DNA from: Peptostreptococcaceae bacterium oral taxon 113 str. W5053
GTDB taxonomy: Bacteria; Bacillota; Clostridia; Tissierellales; Peptoniphilaceae
DNA: 61,394 nt
Direction: 5' to 3'
Assembly (NCBI GenBank): GCA_000467935.1
Contig: KI259760.1
Span: 1-61,394, forward strand
Shown: positions 41,257-50,479 of the stretch, piece by piece
Numbering within the stretch: position 1 is the stretch's first letter
Layout of the letters: every line of letters begins with the position of its first letter
Notes under the pieces: generated by a model
Seen by the model: the letters and a program-made list of their open reading frames with translations, nothing else
Database searches by the model: none
What the model was told of the DNA's origin: nothing
Program-made: the position numbers and the translations under genes

Positions 41257-43530
41257 CTATTCTATTCCTCTATAAAAATGACTTTTTATCTGTTGACTAT
41301 CGTTGAAATCGTATTCCTTAATGATATTTTCTAAACATTTTTTAGGAGCTCTTTCTTGTATAATTGATATTTTTAATTGGTGAATCCCCCAAGAGATCAA
41401 CTTTTCTTTTTCTCTTATCAATGAAATATTCGAAGATGACAAAGTAAACCAACCTTTTTGAGCTGAAAAATTAAACTCCGCTCCTTTTCGGTCTCTGAGC
41501 AAATGTCCTTTAGAATATGAACAATAACTGCAAGATGTTGCATCTTTACATTTTTTGATAACGGAAAATGGACAAGATCTAAGTTGCATCATTTTAATAT
41601 CTCCATAAAGTTGAAGTTGCAGTTTTCCATTACTTCTGCTTAAGATATCTTTGATCTCTTCTCCGTTTAACTCAGCCGATAAAAGTATGCCATCCGCGTT
41701 TTCAGCGAGTAAGTTTACACTTTCCGTATTGAGTATATTAAGACCTTGCCCTCCCATAAATGGAATTTTTCGACTTTGACAATAATGAACCACGCCTAAA
41801 TCCTCTGCTACGATACCACGTAATTTTTTTTTATATTTTTCAAATTGATGAATGATTTCATGAAAATCTCGTTCCATAACTAAGCCCGGTGCATAGTAGA
41901 TATTTCCATGAAAAATAATATTTTCCATTCCCTCTAAATCATATAAATACAAATGTTTAAAGAAAGATAAATCTAAATCAATCAGTTGTGAGTAGTCCTT
42001 CGCTTCTAATACATACTCAACTTCTTGTAATCCTTTATTTGTTTTGGACAATGGAAGTGAGTATTCTTTCAATTCTAATCTACGTTTTCTTTTATTTTTT
42101 TGAAAATCATGCAATTGTCCAAAGACACTTCTTCTCAGTCTGTTAATTTGACTGATTGGGAGATAAGCATTCATCGGAAAATCAATATAGATATCTTCAA
42201 TAAAGAATAACGGTTCCTCTCCAGTTTTTTTTAATTGTTCCAAAATCCGTTCTTTTTCGAGCCCTTTATTCTGAGCTATTTCAATTTCATCAGAAAAAGC
42301 TTTAAAAATATGCCCCATATATTCTAAACAGAGTATAGCCGGCTCTCCAATTTCTCCTGAAAATCGTAAAATAACCGGTTCTGATTTCTCCTCTTTTAAA
42401 GCAGTTTCCATTTCTCGCCTTAGTTTTCCTGAAAATATTCTAAATACTTTACTTCCCTGCAATGCATCTTGAAAATATTCTGAAGAAAAAAACTCACCGG
42501 AATTATAATTTTCATTCATTGTCAAAGGATACGTTCTCCCTGAAGCAGACTGTATTTCTAAAATATCTTTTTCAAAAACCGGTAATAAAAACTCCAAATA
42601 AATTTTATGCCTTTTATAGATTATTTTTGCCACCGGTCTACGCTTTTCAAACTCCGATTGATAATATTTTTCTCCAAAAGCGTGAAATAATAAGCCTTCC
42701 GTAAAATCACGATGACTGACTTCTCTTAAAGCTAATGAATCTGTATTTTTGTTTTCCAAAGCCGCTTTATAATTTTTTACCGCTGCAAAAACATATTCCG
42801 CTTTCTTCATTCTTCCTTCAATTTTTATGGAATCAATTCTACATTCAAGAAGTTCCCCTATTCTGTGTAAAGTATATAAATCGGATACATTTAAGGCTTT
42901 ACTTGTCCCAATTATCTTTCCATTAGGTGCAACCGATTCATAATCCATACGACACGGCTGTGCGCATCGCCCACGATTTCCGCTTCGCTTCCCTATAAAA
43001 GAAGACATCAAACACTGCCCGGAAACACAAACACATAATGAACCGTGCACAAATACTTCCAACTCCAAATTCGTTTTTCTGCGCATCTTTTGAATTTCTT
43101 CCAAAGAAAGTTCTCTCGGCAAAATCCCCCGTTTTATCCCCATCTTATCTGCCCAAAAAAGCGCCTCTGTATTCAAAAGCGTCATTTGGGTACTTCCATG
43201 TAAAGTCATTTCAGGATATACTTTTGTTAAAATACTTACCAAACCTATATCTTGCACAATAATTGCATCTACGCCAAGGGTATATAGTTTTTGAGCATAT
43301 TGAAATGCAAATGCCATTTCTTTATTTTTAATCAACGTATTTAATGTAATATATACTTTAACTTTTCGTTCATGGCAATAATGAATTAATTCTTTGAAAG
43401 CTTCCAAGGAAAAATTCTCTGCATAGGCTCTTGCTCCAAAAAAATCACCGCCACAATAAATTGCATCACAACCGGCGTGTACAGCCGCTTTTGCCATTTC
43501 CATACTACCCGCAGGCGCTAAAACTTCCAT
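41257..43530 (-). CDS. U32 family peptidase
   Basis: A 757-residue U32 protein beginning EVLAPAGSMEMAKAAVHAGCDAIYCGG, with the family signature GSLCVCVSGQCLMSSFIG and GNRGRCAQPCR in mid-protein. The C-terminal half includes a cysteine group (CPFSVIKKC, CSYCSYSKGH) seen in the long U32 proteins of Clostridia. Members of this family (RlhA, TrhP-like) have been tied to tRNA or rRNA hydroxylation rather than simple proteolysis, so the peptidase name may mislead. It follows zapA by 2 bases. Confidence 0.88.
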   Translation of the reverse strand: MEVLAPAGSMEMAKAAVHAGCDAIYCGGDFFGARAYAENFSLEAFKELIHYCHERKVKVYITLNTLIKNKEMAFAFQYAQKLYTLGVDAIIVQDIGLVSILTKVYPEMTLHGSTQMTLLNTEALFWADKMGIKRGILPRELSLEEIQKMRRKTNLELEVFVHGSLCVCVSGQCLMSSFIGKRSGNRGRCAQPCRMDYESVAPNGKIIGTSKALNVSDLYTLHRIGELLECRIDSIKIEGRMKKAEYVFAAVKNYKAALENKNTDSLALREVSHRDFTEGLLFHAFGEKYYQSEFEKRRPVAKIIYKRHKIYLEFLLPVFEKDILEIQSASGRTYPLTMNENYNSGEFFSSEYFQDALQGSKVFRIFSGKLRREMETALKEEKSEPVILRFSGEIGEPAILCLEYMGHIFKAFSDEIEIAQNKGLEKERILEQLKKTGEEPLFFIEDIYIDFPMNAYLPISQINRLRRSVFGQLHDFQKNKRKRRLELKEYSLPLSKTNKGLQEVEYVLEAKDYSQLIDLDLSFFKHLYLYDLEGMENIIFHGNIYYAPGLVMERDFHEIIHQFEKYKKKLRGIVAEDLGVVHYCQSRKIPFMGGQGLNILNTESVNLLAENADGILLSAELNGEEIKDILSRSNGKLQLQLYGDIKMMQLRSCPFSVIKKCKDATSCSYCSYSKGHLLRDRKGAEFNFSAQKGWFTLSSSNISLIREKEKLISWGIHQLKISIIQERAPKKCLENIIKEYDFNDSQQIKSHFYRGIE

Positions 43531-43532
43531 CT

Positions 43533-44087
43533 TTATCCCTTTCTATCGTAAATCTGTCTTGCCTCTAAGGATTGTAGCTGTTTTTGCAATTGTAATACTT
43601 CTTCTTGCATTTTAATCAAATTTTCTTCTAAAGTAAGGATTTGTTGATTCTTTTCAAGAATTTCATCTTTCATTTTTTCGTTTTCTTCTTGAATACTGGA
43701 AAAACCTTTATTCATATCACCAATAGTATTAAGGGAGTTGACTAAATCGTCTTTTAAACGATCAATATCTTCCTCCAGTTTACTATTTGATTTAGTTAAT
43801 TCTTCTACTTTTTCCAAAGCAGGTTTATAGTTTGCCAATGCTTCTTTTGATCTCGCTCTTAACCCTTGTAATTCTTCTTGAACTTCAAAGTATTTGTTGG
43901 CAATATTTACGGATGCTAAAGTCGTACAATTAGGCAAGCTGATTTTGGAATTCTCTTTTCTCGTCTCCTCAATCTGACCGTCTACATACTTGGCTACTCG
44001 CAAAGTATATTCTTTCGGTTTTTCACTGACCAAAGTAAAATGTCCCCCGCCAATGATAACCTCAACTTTATTACCATTGTTCTCCAT
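43533..44087 (-). CDS. zapA: ZapA-like cell division protein with long coiled coil
   Basis: About 184 residues. The first ~95 match ZapA (KVEVIIGGGHFTLVSEKP, YTLRVAKYVDGQIEETRK, then LASVNIANKYFEVQEEL), which bundles FtsZ filaments. The rest (residues ~95-180) is an uninterrupted coiled coil ending in basic residues, longer than in standalone ZapA proteins. The ATG at 44087 follows GGGG; the upstream extension overlaps pheT. The position between pheT and the U32 gene is common in Clostridia. Confidence 0.85.
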   Translation of the reverse strand: MENNGNKVEVIIGGGHFTLVSEKPKEYTLRVAKYVDGQIEETRKENSKISLPNCTTLASVNIANKYFEVQEELQGLRARSKEALANYKPALEKVEELTKSNSKLEEDIDRLKDDLVNSLNTIGDMNKGFSSIQEENEKMKDEILEKNQQILTLEENLIKMQEEVLQLQKQLQSLEARQIYDRKG

Positions 44088-44100
44088 GAACAGCCCCTTT

Positions 44101-46482
44101 CTATGCGCGAAGTTTAGCGCCAAATTTTTCTTGCATGGTTGTTAATACCCTTTCCATGCTTTCTTCCACTTCTGTATCTCTCATCGTTCGGTCCATTCTC
44201 TGAAACCGTAATTTGTACGCCATACTCTTTAAATGAGCAGCTAAATGTCCCCCGACATAAATATCAAATAACTCTACCGATGCTAAATTCTCTCCGCCGG
44301 CTATGCGAATTGCATCCTCTAAATTTTCAGACAACAAATCTTTTTCCACTACAAAAGCAATGTCTCTTTCTATTGCAGGATATTTGGATACTTCTTGATA
44401 TACAGCCTCTTTTTTTCTTTGCTTAAAAAGTTTTTCAAAATAAAATTCAGCAATATATACCCTTTTGGATAATTCATAAGATTCCATAACTTTACGGTCA
44501 ACTTCCCCTATGATACCGATGCATTCGTCATCAACTGTGATTCTGGCTGTTCTCCCGGAGTGGAAAGTAGGATTATCTTCCAAAAGAATGTATTTTCTTT
44601 TTGCGATTCCTAAACTGTCCAATAATTTTTCTACACAATCTTTTAAAGTATAAAAGTCCACCGTTGCTCCATACATTCCCATGGTCAAGCGACTTTCCTG
44701 TAAGGGTTCCCCTTGTCTTGGAAAAAACACATGCCCTAATTCATATAAAGCAAATTCTTCCACTTTCATATTCTGATTCCTTTGCATATTATCCAACATA
44801 TTGGGAAGCAGGCTGGTTCTCATAATAGAAAAATCATCTCCTAAAGGATTGATTAAACGAACGGCATTTCTGCGAAGATCCTCTTGAGGTAAATATAGCT
44901 TATCCCATACCTTTGGACTAATAAAAGAATAACTTAATGCTTCAGAAAAACCTAATGCATATAACTCTTTTTTTATTTTATCTTTTAACACTCTTTCATC
45001 CGTTTTCCGACCAATAGTCAAAGCTCCGCTAAGTGGCTTTGTCGGAATATTATGAAAACCATATAAACGACCGATTTCCTCCGCTATATCCGCTTCAATA
45101 CGAAGATCCATACGGAATGAAGGAACATGTACAAGCATCCCGGAAGATTTTACTTCAACCACACAATCTAAGCTTTCCAAAGATTGCTTCATGCTGCCGG
45201 GATCTAAATGAAGCCCCAATAAACGATTTATTCTATCCGGATTCACTTCAATTATTGTCTTCTCCTGTTTACCCGGATAAACATCAATATAGCCTTTTGC
45301 AATTTTACCCACACCCAACCTCTCGACTAAATGACATACACGGTTTGATACTTCCAAGCAAAGCTCCGAAGATAGACCTTTCTCAAAACGACCTGAAGCT
45401 TCAGAACGCAGAGCCAAACGTTTCGAAGTTTGTCTTACCCTTTCCGGTGAAAATGCTGCAGACTCCAAAAGGACAACCTTCGTATTTTCTTCAACTTCGC
45501 TGTCTAAACCACCCATAACACCAGCTAAAGCCAATGGTCTTTTCCCATCGGTGATGATGACATCTTTTGGTTTTAATTCTCGTTTTGTATTATCCAATGT
45601 AATCATTTCTGCCAAATCGAAAGCATCCCGTACAACAATTTCTTTTTGAATACGATCCAAATCAAACGCATGAACCGGTTGCCCCAATTCCAACATAACA
45701 TAGTTCGTAATATCTACCATATTATTCGTGGGACGCATACCGCTTTGAATTAATCTTTGTTGCATCCACAATGGAGATTCGTCAATTTTTACATCATAAA
45801 TTACTCTTACAACATAACGTTGACATCCTTCCGTTTCAATAGTAACACCCTTAAAGTAATCTTCAATATCATATCCGGATTCTCTTAAACTAATGTCCGG
45901 ATAAGAAATTTTCTTTTTAAATGTAGCACCGGCCTCTCGAATCATTCCTAAGACACTTAGACAATCCGGTCTGTTGGGAGTAATTTCAAATTCAATGACC
46001 GAATCATTCATCAAAAGAGCTTCCTGAGCCGTTGCCCCCACAGGAATATGGTCCTTAATAATTAAAATTCCATCCTTATATTCTTTAGGTATAACATTGT
46101 CTTCAAAACCAAGTTCCTGATAAGAGCAAAACATTCCTTCAGACACAAAACCCCTAAAATCAGAAGTTTTAATTTCTGTGCCGTCAGCCAATTCGGCACC
46201 GTCTTGTGCAACTAAAACTAAATCTCTTTCTTTCATATTCTTAGCTCCGGTCACAATAGTCAAGACTTTATATCCTACATCTACTTTACATATAACTAAA
46301 CGATCTGCCTGAGGATGTTCGTCTATTTTTTTAATCCTTCCCACAACAATACCCGATATGTCTTTTGAATGATTAATAACAGATTCCGCATGTGAACCGG
46401 TCAATGACATTCTCGATGCAAATTCCATATCATCTACATCTAATTCCAAATAATCTTTCATCCAATTTAATGATAATAGCAT
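44101..46482 (-). CDS. pheT: Phenylalanyl-tRNA synthetase beta chain
   Basis: A 793-residue PheT. In order it has an N-terminal OB-fold tRNA-binding domain (residues ~40-150, VVGRIKKIDEHPQADRLVICKVD), a B3/B4 editing domain (GAGATFK region to RSEASGRFEKG), a B5 domain, a catalytic-like core and a C-terminal FDX-ACB anticodon-binding domain (KYPAIERDIAFVV onwards). Normal length; 9 bases after pheS with GGAGG. Confidence 0.96.
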   Translation of the reverse strand: MLLSLNWMKDYLELDVDDMEFASRMSLTGSHAESVINHSKDISGIVVGRIKKIDEHPQADRLVICKVDVGYKVLTIVTGAKNMKERDLVLVAQDGAELADGTEIKTSDFRGFVSEGMFCSYQELGFEDNVIPKEYKDGILIIKDHIPVGATAQEALLMNDSVIEFEITPNRPDCLSVLGMIREAGATFKKKISYPDISLRESGYDIEDYFKGVTIETEGCQRYVVRVIYDVKIDESPLWMQQRLIQSGMRPTNNMVDITNYVMLELGQPVHAFDLDRIQKEIVVRDAFDLAEMITLDNTKRELKPKDVIITDGKRPLALAGVMGGLDSEVEENTKVVLLESAAFSPERVRQTSKRLALRSEASGRFEKGLSSELCLEVSNRVCHLVERLGVGKIAKGYIDVYPGKQEKTIIEVNPDRINRLLGLHLDPGSMKQSLESLDCVVEVKSSGMLVHVPSFRMDLRIEADIAEEIGRLYGFHNIPTKPLSGALTIGRKTDERVLKDKIKKELYALGFSEALSYSFISPKVWDKLYLPQEDLRRNAVRLINPLGDDFSIMRTSLLPNMLDNMQRNQNMKVEEFALYELGHVFFPRQGEPLQESRLTMGMYGATVDFYTLKDCVEKLLDSLGIAKRKYILLEDNPTFHSGRTARITVDDECIGIIGEVDRKVMESYELSKRVYIAEFYFEKLFKQRKKEAVYQEVSKYPAIERDIAFVVEKDLLSENLEDAIRIAGGENLASVELFDIYVGGHLAAHLKSMAYKLRFQRMDRTMRDTEVEESMERVLTTMQEKFGAKLRA

Positions 46483-46491
46483 AGCATCCTC

Positions 46492-47514
46492 CTAAAATTG
46501 TTTTAAAAATCTTGCATCATTGTCAAATAAGAAACGAATATTGGGAATTCCATATTTTACCATAGCAATACGATCCACACCCATACCGAATGCAAATCCA
46601 CTGTATTTCTTAGAATCAATTCCGCAATTCTCCAAAACATTAGGATGAACCATACCACAGCCTAAAAGCTCCATACTCCATCCTGTATCATGACAATCCG
46701 GGCAACCTGCTCCCTTACATTTAAAACAAGATACATCTACCTCACAGCTTGGTTCTGTAAATGGAAAATAATGAGGACGATATCTGGTCTTCATCTCTTT
46801 CCCGAAAAATTCCTTAATAAAGCTGTCTAAGGTATGCATTAAATTTGCCATAGTTACATTCTCATCCACCACCAAACCCTCCATCTGATGAAACATAGGA
46901 GAATGAGTATCATCTACATCATCAAAACGGAATGTTCTTCCAGCTGAAATAATTCGAATCGGCGGTTTTTGTTGCATCATAGTCCGAATCTGTACAGGAG
47001 ATGTATGCGTGCGTAATAATAAGTTTTTATCAATATAAAAAGTGTCACTCAAATCTCTGGTTGGATGATTTTTCGGTGCATTCAGTTTATCAAAATTATT
47101 TTCTACAGTTTCAATTTCCGGCCCTTCAACAATAGAGAAACCCATAGATATAAATAAATTCTCAAGCTCTTCCATCACTTGGTATAAAGGATGGCTATGC
47201 CCCTGTTTTGCCATAGGTTTATTAACAGTAACATCTAATTTTTCTTCTTCAATCAATCGTTGATATTGGAAATTTTTTAAAATCTTCTTTCGATTGGAAA
47301 TAGCCTCTTCAATACCTTCCTTAACTTCATTGGCTAATTTTCCTATAAAAGGGCGTTCTTCAGCCGATAATTTACCCATTTCTTTTAATAATTTAGTGAG
47401 TTCGCCCTTTTTCCCTAAGTATTGAATTCTAAACCCTTCCAAACCCTCTAAAATTTCGGTTTCTTGAATTTTTAAAAGAGCTTCTTCTTGAATTTTTAAT
47501 AATGCATCTCGCAT
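46492..47514 (-). CDS. pheS: Phenylalanyl-tRNA synthetase alpha chain
   Basis: A 340-residue class II synthetase subunit. The catalytic core has LLRTHTSPVQIRTM (motif 2 region), FRFDDVDDTHSPMFHQMEG and GFAFGMGVDRIAMVKYG (motif 3). A four-Cys insert (CFKCKGAGCPDC) occurs before the LLGCGMVHP segment, as in other Bacillota. The N-terminal coiled coil starts with a direct repeat of ALLKIQE, which is unusual. GGGAGGG precedes the ATG. It heads the long gene run to the TPR protein. Confidence 0.96.
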   Translation of the reverse strand: MRDALLKIQEEALLKIQETEILEGLEGFRIQYLGKKGELTKLLKEMGKLSAEERPFIGKLANEVKEGIEEAISNRKKILKNFQYQRLIEEEKLDVTVNKPMAKQGHSHPLYQVMEELENLFISMGFSIVEGPEIETVENNFDKLNAPKNHPTRDLSDTFYIDKNLLLRTHTSPVQIRTMMQQKPPIRIISAGRTFRFDDVDDTHSPMFHQMEGLVVDENVTMANLMHTLDSFIKEFFGKEMKTRYRPHYFPFTEPSCEVDVSCFKCKGAGCPDCHDTGWSMELLGCGMVHPNVLENCGIDSKKYSGFAFGMGVDRIAMVKYGIPNIRFLFDNDARFLKQF

Positions 47515-47575
47515 AATAAAATCCCTCCCTATCGAATTATTATATCAACTATCATATAAAAAGTCATAAAAAATC

Positions 47576-47644
47576 TTAAAAATGGAGCAACTTTTTATTT
47601 TTTGCAATATTAAAGACAAAAGGCATAATAAAACACAGCTTCAT
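47576..47644 (-). CDS. Possible Phe-rich leader ORF before pheS
   Basis: A 22-codon frame (MKLCFIMPFVFNIAKNKKLL then HF) starts 12 bases after AAGGAGGTG and ends 62 bases before pheS. Five of its 22 codons are TTT (Phe). A leader peptide for pheST would make biological sense, but no terminator follows it, and the ribosome binding site is inside a hairpin. It may be chance. Confidence 0.25.
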   Translation of the reverse strand: MKLCFIMPFVFNIAKNKKLLHF

Positions 47645-47714
47645 AGTGAATATACACCTCCTTACCAATTTATCCGATAAAGAGAGTATATATCTCATAT
47701 CCCATGCTGTGTTT
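47631..47714. repeat. Long imperfect hairpin between pheS and MATE pseudogene
   Basis: Outer arms AAACACAGC (47631-47639) and GCTGTGTTT (47706-47714) are perfect. Inner arms TATACACCTCCTTA (47651-47664) and TAAAGAGAGTATATA (47678-47692) pair with wobbles. On the minus strand the inner stem covers an AAGGAGGTG. It may terminate the MATE transcript, regulate pheS, or be a small palindromic element. Confidence 0.6.
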
Positions 47715-47739
47715 TTCTTTTATTTATATTCCTTATAAT

Positions 47740-49017
47740 TTACCGAATGTATGATAAGTTTTTTTCCCATTTTCTTTCTCGAAAAACAAGAATGTTTACA
47801 ACCGCTCCCAAAATCCAAGCTAACATTAGAGAAAAAATAATCATCTCCGGTCTTCCTTTCGGATAGACGGCACTTCGAGTCAAATAAGTTAAAATGCCGC
47901 CGGCACACGAATGAATACAGTATTTATAATGCCTATAATTAACGGCGTCACTGTATCTCCGGCACCTCTCATCGTACCGCTTAAAGATTGCGTTATAGAA
48001 AAAGCAAGATATCCCGGTGCCAAGATAAACATTAGTTTTCTGGCATAATTCACTAATTCTTCAGTGTTACTAAATAAAGACATCAATTGTTTCCCAAACA
48101 TTAAGATTAAAGCTGTCATCATAGCGGATATGAATAAAGCTACAATCAACCCTTCTTTTATTCCCGTATAAACTCGTTCCATTTTTCCGGCGCCAACGTT
48201 TTATCCGGTGTATGTGGTCATTGCAATTCCAAAACTAAAATTAAGAAGCATGGCAAATCCATCAACATGCATAACTATAAAGCTGGCGGCCACAAAAAAA
48301 TTCTCCGTAATCGTTGACCAAAGACTGTACCAATAAACCTGCTAAAGAAAAAATAGCCTGTGTCGCTCCGGAAGACAACCCTAAAGAAATCATGTCTCGC
48401 ACGATGTTTTTTTTAATCGATAGTGTCTCTTTTCAAAAGAAAATACTTCCTTCATGTGCTTTAATTTTAAAAAACATAGAATTGCTGAAATATCTTATGC
48501 AACAACAGTGGCAATTGCCACTCCGGCTACACCCCAGTACAAATATTTTACAAAGATTAAATCTAAAATAATGTTGATTACGGTAGAAAGAATCAAATAA
48601 AATAGAGCAGATGCAAAATCCCCTAATCTTCGCAAAATTCCGGAAAGAATATTGTAATAGGCAATAGCCGGAATTCCAAGCAATACGATCTTTAAATAAA
48701 TAAGTGCATCCTTGTAAATAATATCCGGCGTTTTCAAAATTTTTAAAACCCACGGTAACACAAAATACACAGACATATTGTCTGACCATAATACTTGCCC
48801 CGGTGGATAAATCGATAAACAAAACTGTTAATACGAATAAAATCGGTATAGATACACCGACTGCACTTAGAGCATTATCACCTATATATTGACCTACGAC
48901 CATGGAATCTACAGCATTGTATAATTGTTGTGCAAAATTTCCCAAAATTAGAGGCAATGTAAAACTCAAAATCAATTTCCACGGACGTCCTTCCGTCATA
49001 TCCTGAGCGGAAAACAA
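47740..49017 (-). pseudogene. MATE family efflux transporter, decayed
   Basis: Pieces in several frames rebuild one MATE (DinF/NorM-like) protein from MTEGRPWKLILSFTLPLILG to a basic C terminus ending at 47740. Lesions I can see are as follows. After STGASIMV (near 48775) about 30 codons are missing and the frame changes. An in-frame TAA stands where a Gln codon fits after GVAGVAIATVVA. One frameshift is in an A-run near 48413 and one in a T-run near 48300. A second TAA replaces Gln in the TGQNVGAG-like motif near 48203. Another shift occurs after RVPAA (~47890). It cannot make a working pump. Confidence 0.93.
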
Positions 49018-49087
49018 TCGTTTTATTTTTCCCGATCAATCACCTCATTCCATGACTATTTGAAATAAAATTTAATACCTTTGCGCC

Positions 49088-49801
49088 CTACTGATTCCAC
49101 ATATACATCAAAATAGATGCGGCAATAGCGGCATTTAAGCTTTCTACTTGTCCTGTCATCGGAATTTTTAAAAAATCAGTTGACAAATTTAATGCTCTTT
49201 CACTTAAACCATGGGATTCACTGCCAATGAGTAAAATACCATTTTTTGAAAACTTCACATCCTTTGGATTGAAAGACTTTTCCAAATAAGTGGCATAAAT
49301 TTTTTTTATATCTTTTAATCGTTCTAAATCTTCATAGGTATAGAAGGATATCGATACACGAAAAATGCTTCCCATAGAAGCCTGTACACATTTTTCATTC
49401 CAAGGATCCACACAATTTCCCAAAAGTCCTATCGCAAATCCAAAAGCCTCCGCACTGCGAATAATCGTTCCCATGTTTCCAGGATCTCTCAAATCTTCCA
49501 CTATTAAAGTTTTATCATCCGATAATTTTAAACCCACTTGTTTCCTTACAACAGCTAAAACTCCCGGTGGAATTTCCATCGTACTGATTTCTTTCATGGT
49601 TTTTTCTTCAATAACAGACGCATTGAAAAATTCCCTTTGATTCTCTTTTGTAATGAAAATTTGTTCTATAAGTCCTAATTTTAAAGCTTCCTCTACAATC
49701 TTTTTCCCCTCTGCCAAATATAATCCTGTTTTATCTCTATATTTTTTTTGATGCAATTTTTTGACAAATTTCAGTGAATGCATCAATTGATTATTTCCCA
49801 T
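49088..49801 (-). CDS. TrmH/SpoU family RNA 2'-O-methyltransferase
   Basis: A 237-residue SPOUT methyltransferase, probably acting on 23S rRNA. It has an N-terminal substrate-binding region (KKYRDKTGLYLAEGKKIVEEAL) and the SPOUT motifs DPGNMGTIIRSAEAFG, LLIGSESHGLS and IPMTGQVESLNAAIAASILMY that form the knotted SAM site. The precise target nucleotide cannot be told from sequence. It overlaps ktrA by 11 bases. Confidence 0.92.
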   Translation of the reverse strand: MGNNQLMHSLKFVKKLHQKKYRDKTGLYLAEGKKIVEEALKLGLIEQIFITKENQREFFNASVIEEKTMKEISTMEIPPGVLAVVRKQVGLKLSDDKTLIVEDLRDPGNMGTIIRSAEAFGFAIGLLGNCVDPWNEKCVQASMGSIFRVSISFYTYEDLERLKDIKKIYATYLEKSFNPKDVKFSKNGILLIGSESHGLSERALNLSTDFLKIPMTGQVESLNAAIAASILMYMWNQ

Positions 49802-50468
49802 CTTTAGTCTGTTCTGCCCTCTCTATATCCAATAATCCTTCGTTTTCCCCTAATACATAAAGATGATCATCTTTGAGGATAATAAATTCAGAAGACGGAT
49901 TCACATAAACTTTATCCGTTCGACGAATAGCTACTACATTTAAGTGATGGTTCAAACGAATATTTGATTCTTTTAAAGTTTTATTCCACCACTCTTCCAA
50001 AGCGTTGATTTCAAGTATCCCAAAGTCTTCAGATAATTCCATAACATCTATAATGTTCGATGAGAAATTTAAATTATGCGCTACTCTTCGTCCAATATCT
50101 CTTTCCGGAATAACCACTTTATCAGCTCCCAAACGATAAAGAACTTTTAAATGATTTATACTGGATGCTTTTGCCACAATCTTTTTTACACCCAATTCCT
50201 TGGCCATCATCACAGTTAAAATAGAAGCTTCATAATCTGAACCCACACCTACAATAAGCACATCAAAATTACTAACTCCCAAGCTGCTTAGTAAATCTTC
50301 TCTGGTAACATCTCCTACAATGCCATGAGTTAAATGTTCTTTAATCGCTTGCACATTTTCTTCATCTTTATCTACACCTAAAACCTCATGTCCCATTTCA
50401 AATAATTCTTTTGCTACACTTCTTCCGAAACGACCCAACCCAACGACAATAAACTGTTTTGTCTTCAT
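49791..50468 (-). CDS. ktrA: Potassium uptake regulatory subunit KtrA/TrkA
   Basis: A 225-residue RCK protein. It has a Rossmann fold with VVGLGRFGRSVAKELFEMG and an acidic strand-end (GVDKDEENV) for nucleotide binding, then a C-terminal TrkA-C domain (residues ~140-215). Single-RCK length fits KtrA rather than the double TrkA. It forms a ring that gates the adjacent membrane subunit. It is 11 bases after ktrB. Confidence 0.93.
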   Translation of the reverse strand: MKTKQFIVVGLGRFGRSVAKELFEMGHEVLGVDKDEENVQAIKEHLTHGIVGDVTREDLLSSLGVSNFDVLIVGVGSDYEASILTVMMAKELGVKKIVAKASSINHLKVLYRLGADKVVIPERDIGRRVAHNLNFSSNIIDVMELSEDFGILEINALEEWWNKTLKESNIRLNHHLNVVAIRRTDKVYVNPSSEFIILKDDHLYVLGENEGLLDIERAEQTKDGK

Positions 50469-50479
50469 AATTACTTACC

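Noticed and set aside
45033..45518. 161-codon plus-strand frame inside pheT
   Set aside because: Antisense to conserved PheT domains; composition is that of a shadow frame.
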